DNA of 64,000 bases, from the NCBI GenBank assembly GCA_910584285.1, contig CAJTYK010000004.1, positions 13,563 to 77,562 on the forward strand, read 5' to 3'. Shown here piece after piece: positions 59,161-64,000 of the stretch. This DNA comes from an uncultured Oscillospiraceae bacterium. GTDB lineage: Bacteria; Bacillota; Clostridia; Oscillospirales; Oscillospiraceae. The position numbers and the translations under genes are program-made. Below the pieces are notes generated by a model that was not told where the DNA came from, made no database searches, and was given only the letters and a program-made list of their open reading frames with translations. Each line of letters starts with the position of its first letter. The first letter of the stretch is position 1.

Positions 59161-60492
59161 ATGAGATTGATCCTGGCTGTTATCGTGTGTAAAGTCCTGC
59201 GGTTTGTGGGCGGGCTCATCGGCAAGGGCAGCTCCCTGCCGGGGCAGTTCGCCCTGAAGGTGTGCCCCGACGTGCTGGGGCGGGTGCGCCTGCCCGCCCA
59301 TATCATCGCCGTCACCGGCTCCAACGGCAAGACCTCCACCGTGGAGATGATCGCCGCCATTCTGACGGCGGACGGCAGGCGGGTGGTGTACAACAAGGAG
59401 GGCTCCAACCAGATCGAGGGCGTCACCACCCTGATCTTGTCCAACTGCTCCCTGGGGGGCAGGGTGAAGGGGGACGTGCTGCTGCTGGAGAGCGACGAGC
59501 GGTATGCCCGGCACACCTTTAAGTGGTTCCACCCCACCCACTTTGTCATCACCAACCTGTACCGGGATCAGCTCACCCGGAACGGACATCCGGAGTGGGT
59601 GTACGACGCGATTAAGCCCGCCATCTTCCCGGAGACGACCCTGGTGCTCAACGCCGACGACCCACTGGTGTCCTGCTTCGCCCGGGAGCACGAGCCGGAT
59701 CGGGTGAAGTGGTTCGGGCTGGACGAGTGCGCCATCAGTACAGAGGAGCACCATGGCGTGTACCACGACGGGGCGCGGTGCCCGGTGTGCAAAGGACGGA
59801 TGGAGTATTCCTGCTACCACTATGCCCACATTGGGCACTATGTCTGCCCTGCCTGCGGGCATAGGCGGCACGAGACGGAGTTTGCCGTCACCGAGTTGGA
59901 TCTGGAGGGGGGGACGCTCACCATCAACGGGGAGACTCGGATCTCTTTGGCGTTTAAGAGCATCTACAATGTCTACAACATCCTGGCCGCCTGGTCGGCC
60001 TGCGCCTTGGCGGGGGTGGCCCCCTCGGTCATGGCTGGGGTGATCAACAACTATATGCTGAAAAATGGGCGGATGATCACCTTTACTTTGGGGGAGCACA
60101 GGGGCACCCTGCTTACCTCCAAGCATGAGAACTCGGTGGCCTATGACACCAACCTGGCCTATATCGCCGCCACGGACAGGCCCTGCACCGTGCTGGTGAT
60201 TGTGGACGCCATCAGCCGGAAGTATTTTACGGGGGAGACAAGCTGGCTGTGGGACATCGACTTCGACCGGCTGAACGCGCCTCACATCGGCAAGATAATG
60301 CTGTACGGCAAATACTGCAACGATCTGGCGGTGCGCTTCAAATATAGCCGCGTCCCGGCGGACAGGATCGAGGTGGGGGAATCCATCGCCACGGCGGCGG
60401 AGAGCCTGCGGGAGAGCGGGGATGAGGACGTGTACGTGGTGACCTGCTTCTCCGACCGGGATAAATTGTTGGCGCTGACCCAAAAGGATTGA
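59161..60492 (+). CDS. murT: Lipid II isoglutaminyl synthase, MurT subunit
   Basis: The 443-aa Mur-ligase-like protein has AVTGSNGKTSTVEMIAAIL (ATP P-loop), NKEGSNQIEGVTTLILSNCS, LLLESDERYARHTFKWFHPT, NLYRDQLTRNGHP and a DUF1727 C-terminus (ENSVAYDTNLAYIA, WLWDIDFDRL). A four-Cys zinc ribbon interrupts the middle domain (RCPVCKGRMEY and YVCPACGHR), as in S. aureus MurT. With GatD it converts the D-Glu of lipid II into D-iso-Gln, using ammonia from glutamine. The gene is 13 bases upstream of gatD. Confidence 0.93.
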   Translation: MRLILAVIVCKVLRFVGGLIGKGSSLPGQFALKVCPDVLGRVRLPAHIIAVTGSNGKTSTVEMIAAILTADGRRVVYNKEGSNQIEGVTTLILSNCSLGGRVKGDVLLLESDERYARHTFKWFHPTHFVITNLYRDQLTRNGHPEWVYDAIKPAIFPETTLVLNADDPLVSCFAREHEPDRVKWFGLDECAISTEEHHGVYHDGARCPVCKGRMEYSCYHYAHIGHYVCPACGHRRHETEFAVTELDLEGGTLTINGETRISLAFKSIYNVYNILAAWSACALAGVAPSVMAGVINNYMLKNGRMITFTLGEHRGTLLTSKHENSVAYDTNLAYIAATDRPCTVLVIVDAISRKYFTGETSWLWDIDFDRLNAPHIGKIMLYGKYCNDLAVRFKYSRVPADRIEVGESIATAAESLRESGDEDVYVVTCFSDRDKLLALTQKD

Positions 60493-60505
60493 GGGGGGAC
60501 AGAAT

Positions 60506-61249
60506 ATGGAACTGACGATGTTGCACCTGTATCCCGACTGTATGTCCCTGTACGGGGAGTACGCCAATCTGGCCGTCCTGCGGCGGCACCTGGAGGTGCT
60601 GGGCGTGTCCGTCACGGTGGAGACGGCGCTGTTTGAGGATGCGCCGGACTTTGAGCGGGCCGACTTTGTCTATATGGGCGCGGGCACCGAACGCACCCAG
60701 AAGGCGGCGCTCACCGCCCTGCTGCCCCATAAGGAGGCGCTGAAGGCCGCCATAGACCGGGGGGCCGTCCTGCTGTTTACGGGCAACGCCATGGAGCTGC
60801 TGGGGGCGTCCGTTACCGACGGGGCGGGCAAGGTGTGGCCTGGGCTGGGCTTTGCGGACTTCACCACCCAGGAGCTGGACAGGCGGGCTCCGGAGGATGT
60901 GATCGCCCACACCGCCCTGTGGGACGAGTTGGCGGTGGGCTTTATGAACAAGTGCTCCGTCACCCGGGGGGTGGAGTCGCCCCTGTTCGACGGGCTGTCT
61001 CTGGGCTTCGGAAATGAGGCGGAGGGGGGGCCGGAGGGGTATGTGTCTGGTAATGTGCTGGCCACCCATGTCACCGGGCCGGTGCTGGTGAAGAATCCGG
61101 GGTTCACTGATTTCCTTATCTGCCGGGTGTTTGAGGCCAAGGAGTGGGAGCTGCCAGAAACGCTGCCTGTGCTGCCCTACGAGCGGGAGGCCTATGAGGT
61201 GACGCTCCGGGAGCTGACGGCGCGGATCGGAAAAAAACAGGAGAACTGA
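60506..61249 (+). CDS. gatD: GatD-like glutamine amidotransferase subunit, catalytic residues replaced
   Basis: The 247-aa protein aligns with GatD through its length: ELTMLHLYPDCMSLYGEYAN, LAVLRRHLEVLGVSV, FVYMGAGTERTQKAALTALL and VLATHVTGPVLVKNPGFTDF. In GatD the nucleophile Cys stands in an ICGGYQ motif and the His in YLHGP. Here the first reads LFTGNAMELLG (Thr92) and the second THVTGP (Thr190). The codon at the first site is ACG, so it is not a misread Cys. The protein keeps the fold but probably cannot hydrolyse glutamine. It partners MurT, and a strong terminator overlaps its stop codon. Confidence 0.8.
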   Translation: MELTMLHLYPDCMSLYGEYANLAVLRRHLEVLGVSVTVETALFEDAPDFERADFVYMGAGTERTQKAALTALLPHKEALKAAIDRGAVLLFTGNAMELLGASVTDGAGKVWPGLGFADFTTQELDRRAPEDVIAHTALWDELAVGFMNKCSVTRGVESPLFDGLSLGFGNEAEGGPEGYVSGNVLATHVTGPVLVKNPGFTDFLICRVFEAKEWELPETLPVLPYEREAYEVTLRELTARIGKKQEN

Positions 61250-61293
61250 CGCGAACAGGCCCCCCGGCTTTTGCCGGGGGGCCTGTTCGCGTC
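61248..61293. terminator. Bidirectional terminator between gatD and elaA
   Basis: A perfect 21-base arm (61248-61268, GACGCGAACAGGCCCCCCGG and C) pairs with 61273-61293 around TTTT. It overlaps both the gatD and the elaA stop codons. Confidence 0.85.
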
Positions 61294-61735
61294 ATTGGGC
61301 GGCCCGCCACTCCATGCGGATGTGGGGGATGCCATCCTCTAAAAATTCCTGGGAGGTCTGGACAAAGCCCGCCCGCTCGTACAGGCTCCGGGCGTAGGTC
61401 TGGGCCTCGATGGTGATGGTTTGGGCGCCGAACTGCTCCTGGGCAGCGCGGATGCCCGCCGCCACGATCCGGCTGCCCAGGCCCTGCCGCCGCTTGACCG
61501 CGATGACACGGCCCAGGGAGGCGGTGTCAAAAGTGGCGCCCGGCGGCAGCACCCGGAGGTAGGCCGCGATGCCGTCCCCGTCCTGGAGCCAGAGGTGCCA
61601 GGCGACCTGGTCGGCGTCGTCGATCTCCGGGTAGGCGCACTGCTGCTCCACGATGAACACCGCCACCCGGAGCTTGTAGATCTGGAACAGCTCGTCTCGG
61701 GTGAGCTGGGTGAAGTGCTTGCAGATAAGTTCCAT
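61292..61735 (-). CDS. elaA: GNAT-family N-acetyltransferase, ElaA-like
   Basis: The 147-aa protein has the ElaA pattern: ELFQIYKLRVAVFIVEQQCA, YPEIDDADQVAWHLWLQDGD, LGRVIAVKRRQGLGSRIVAA (acetyl-CoA binding R/QxxGxG/A) and AQTYARSLYERAGFVQTSQE. It transfers an acetyl group from acetyl-CoA to an unknown amine. It is on the minus strand downstream of the ABC permease; between them 61736-61887 is a 150-base spacer in which GGCAAAACCCA faces TGGGCTTTTGCC, an imperfect hairpin. Confidence 0.88.
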   Translation of the reverse strand: MELICKHFTQLTRDELFQIYKLRVAVFIVEQQCAYPEIDDADQVAWHLWLQDGDGIAAYLRVLPPGATFDTASLGRVIAVKRRQGLGSRIVAAGIRAAQEQFGAQTITIEAQTYARSLYERAGFVQTSQEFLEDGIPHIRMEWRAAQ

Positions 61736-61887
61736 GGATGCCTCCTATCGTTGTCACGCTGCGAAGCAGCCAGGATGTTCGGCCGCTTTCGCTGCGACTC
61801 AGGCAAAACCCAGTTCCACTCCGTGGGCCTTGGGCTTTTGCCTTCGCTCCGCTCCAAGTGTCCTCATTGTCTACTTCTTCGCGCTGC

Positions 61888-64000
61888 TCATTCACTTCTC
61901 AGGGCCTCCACCGGATCCTTCTTGGCTGCGCCACGGGAGGGGATCAGGCCGGCAAACACGGTGAGCACCACGCTGATGGCCACCAGGATGGCCCCTGCCA
62001 CAGGGGGCAGCACGGCGGTGAGGTCGTTGAGCCCGGTCAGGTCGTGGATGACGGCGTTGATGGGGAAGGTGGCGGCCACGCTCACCAGGATGCCCAGCAG
62101 GCCCGCCGCCAGACCCACGATGAGGGTCTCCGCGTTGAACACACGGGACACGTCCCGCTTGGAGGCGCCCACGGCGCGCAGTATGCCGATCTCCTTGGTG
62201 CGCTCCAGCACGGAGATGTTGGTGATGATGCCGATCATGATGGAGGACACCACCAGGGAGATGGACACGAAGGCGATGAGCAGGTAGCTGATGCCGCTGA
62301 TGATGCCGGTGATGGAGCTCATGAGCAGGGCCACGTAGTCGGTGTAGGTGATCTCGTCCTCCTCGTCGGCCACCCCGTCGTTGTAGTCCTGGATCAGATC
62401 GGCGATCTGATCCTTCTGGGCAAAGGTGGTGGCGTAGATGCTGATGGCAGAGGGGGCCTCCAGCCGGACGTAGCCCAGCAGATCCAGGTTGTCCTCATAG
62501 GTGGAGGAGGAGCGGGTGGGGGGCATATAGTGGTCGTAGAGGTAGACGAACTGCCACCCCTCGAAAGGCTCCGCCCAGATGGCCGACGGGGAGGGGGCTC
62601 CCTCCAGCGCCACATCCAGCATGGCAGCCAGCTGCTCCTGGGGCAGGGCGGCCAGCTGCTGCTCCACCCCGGCGGCGTACTGCTCCCGCACGGACTGGGC
62701 GATGGCCTCCTCCACCCGTGAGAACAGCTCGTCGTCGCTCATGTCGGCGATGTAGCCCCGGACGGTGTCGCCGTCCACCCCCATCTCTCCGGCATACTGC
62801 TCCACGATCATATCCTCCACCGCTTGACGGGTCATGCCCTCCATCTGCTGGGACACCACGCCGTCCACATAGTCCTGGGTGGGCTGGCCCATCACGTCCA
62901 CGTAGGTTGCGGCCTTCTCGGCATCGGACAGGGTGGGCAGATACTCCTGCACCGCCTCGCGCTTCTCCCAGCCGGTGGGCTCCACGTCGTCCTCCTTGGG
63001 AAAGGGCAGGTTGCAGATCACGTCGGTGTCGGGGTCGTCCAACTGCTTCTTCAAAATTTCGGTGTCCCCGGTGGCCTCGATGGCGAACCGAGTGAGGGCG
63101 CTGGTGTAGCCGATGCCGCCGGACAGCATTCCATTTCCGCCGTCCACCGGTCGGGCCACCCCCGCCACCTTCAAACGCACGCCGGTGTCATCGCTGTTGT
63201 AAAGAAAGTCCATGCCCGCATCGGTTTGGGACATATCGGTGTAGGTGTCCGTCACCGGGTCGTGCTGGTAATACTCCGACGGGAGGATGAGCTTGAAGGT
63301 CAGATCACACAGCTCGCTATAGCTCCAGCTCATGTCGGGGGCTTCCACGGCCTCTCCCTTGGACATGGCCACCATGGCCTCCTCCATGTCGTCGTGGGGC
63401 ATCAGGCCCAGGGCGTACAGCATGAGATCCGAGATCTCGTTGTTGCCGTCCACAAAGAGGATCACCTCGTCGTGGTTTTGGGGCCAGCTGCCGTAGAGTA
63501 GCTCGTACTGGTTTTTCTCCTGCTGGGACACCAGCTCGTCGTCCTCCCCGGGCAGCAGCTCCTCCCACACATCCATGGCGGAGTACATGGAGCCCATCTG
63601 GTCAAAGTAGGACGAGTAGTCCCCGCCGTACATGGCGCTCATGGCGTCCTGCATCAGGGTCATCACGTCGCTTTTCAGGATGTCGCCGTTTTCATCCTGG
63701 GTATAGATGTCGAAGCCGAAGTCATAGCTATAGTGGAGGGCGGCCATGTCCTTGATGCCGCCGCCTCCGTTGTCCAGGTATTCCTTAAACGCCTCCAGGT
63801 TGTTGGTCTCCACCTCGGCGTTGAGCATGGAGTCCATCATGTCGTACATGACGGTGGAGGCGTACACCCGGTCGGGGTCGGGGTTCGTACCCCCTTCGCT
63901 GTTCCCCTCGCTGTGCCGCGCCCCCATGAGGGAGGCCATCAGGGCGGTCATGTCGGTGCTCTCCGCCTGGATGGTGATGGGGTAGCTGGACAGGGTGTCC
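61888..64000 (-). CDS. FtsX-type ABC transporter permease, partial (runs off right edge)
   Basis: The frame is open to the right edge, so the N-terminal part (probably an ATPase domain or a first membrane helix) is outside. The visible 704 residues hold a large extracellular domain (to about residue 545) and then three membrane segments with the FtsX core: LLMSSITGIISGISYLLIAF, VSSIMIGIITNISVLERTKE and IGILRAVGASKRDVSRVFNA, then LPPVAGAILVAISVVLTVFA and the ending KKDPVEALRSE. Such MacB/LolE-type proteins move lipids, peptides or signals by mechanical force. Acidic low-complexity stretches in the extracellular part are unusual but belong to the family's Clostridial branch. Confidence 0.88.
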   Translation of the reverse strand, partial: DTLSSYPITIQAESTDMTALMASLMGARHSEGNSEGGTNPDPDRVYASTVMYDMMDSMLNAEVETNNLEAFKEYLDNGGGGIKDMAALHYSYDFGFDIYTQDENGDILKSDVMTLMQDAMSAMYGGDYSSYFDQMGSMYSAMDVWEELLPGEDDELVSQQEKNQYELLYGSWPQNHDEVILFVDGNNEISDLMLYALGLMPHDDMEEAMVAMSKGEAVEAPDMSWSYSELCDLTFKLILPSEYYQHDPVTDTYTDMSQTDAGMDFLYNSDDTGVRLKVAGVARPVDGGNGMLSGGIGYTSALTRFAIEATGDTEILKKQLDDPDTDVICNLPFPKEDDVEPTGWEKREAVQEYLPTLSDAEKAATYVDVMGQPTQDYVDGVVSQQMEGMTRQAVEDMIVEQYAGEMGVDGDTVRGYIADMSDDELFSRVEEAIAQSVREQYAAGVEQQLAALPQEQLAAMLDVALEGAPSPSAIWAEPFEGWQFVYLYDHYMPPTRSSSTYEDNLDLLGYVRLEAPSAISIYATTFAQKDQIADLIQDYNDGVADEEDEITYTDYVALLMSSITGIISGISYLLIAFVSISLVVSSIMIGIITNISVLERTKEIGILRAVGASKRDVSRVFNAETLIVGLAAGLLGILVSVAATFPINAVIHDLTGLNDLTAVLPPVAGAILVAISVVLTVFAGLIPSRGAAKKDPVEALRSE

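Noticed and set aside
61738..62721. Plus-strand frame of 327 aa rich in Gly, His and Asp
   Set aside because: Antisense to the FtsX-type permease; low-complexity mirror composition only.

Overview
The window is GC-rich chromosomal DNA from a spore-forming low-copy-repeat Firmicute, most likely a gut member of the Oscillospiraceae (Flavonifractor/Lawsonibacter/Intestinimonas-like). The reasons are a Firmicute gene set (YloU/FakA pair, YmdB, PgeF, SpoIIP, MurT/GatD, PepV, single-chain PurL), strong sigma-A promoters (TTGACA/TATAAT with 17 bp spacing), strong AGGAGG ribosome binding sites and very GC-rich third codon positions. The placement rests on gene content and style only; no 16S or tRNA gene is present.

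Layout. 1-4000 is accessory DNA: a cut-off phosphoesterase, an 84-aa protein overlapping a P-loop protein, two fused transposase relics, an Uma2-type gene and a HicAB module whose toxin gene is broken. 4093-5284 is a sigma/anti-sigma pair. 5586-8255 holds pepV and the rpsF-ssb-rpsR operon. 8269-16580 is a mosaic of regulators and household genes: zinc ribbon, an XRE/DUF3169 operon with three candidate operators, an SLH-lysozyme, ymdB, a DEAD helicase, an Rrf2 regulator, a VTT membrane protein, a NYN-LOTUS protein and a YheO-type regulator. 16774-26809 carries secA, pgeF, an orphan peptide-binding lipoprotein, purL and an SDR reductase. 27058-31878 is a complete livJHMGF branched-chain amino-acid transporter.

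32060-37737 on the minus strand has an MBOAT/DHHW acyl-transfer locus split by an alpha/beta hydrolase, two DUF4358 lipoprotein paralogues (one frameshifted in a G6 run) and udk. 38073-44316 has trmL and a lower-glycolysis cluster, pgk-tpiA-gpmI-eno, without gap; it includes two very short unannotated genes and a diverged relic of the gpmI 3' end. 44518-49111 has yloU-fakA, a bactofilin and an AbrB-controlled ABC exporter. 49247-51904 has spoIIP and an orphan microcompartment set, eutS-eutS-eutP. 52237-64000 has aroK, a second DEAD helicase, a phosphoesterase, a small XRE cassette held between inverted repeat copies, mnmG, a GyrI-like protein, the murT-gatD amidation pair (the GatD lacks both expected catalytic residues), elaA and a cut-off FtsX-type permease.

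A second theme is palindromic repeat DNA. At least seven hairpin-rich elements lie between genes, and several begin exactly on the stop codon of the upstream gene (livF, fakA, eutP, pgk). No CRISPR array, tRNA, rRNA or intact insertion sequence was seen.
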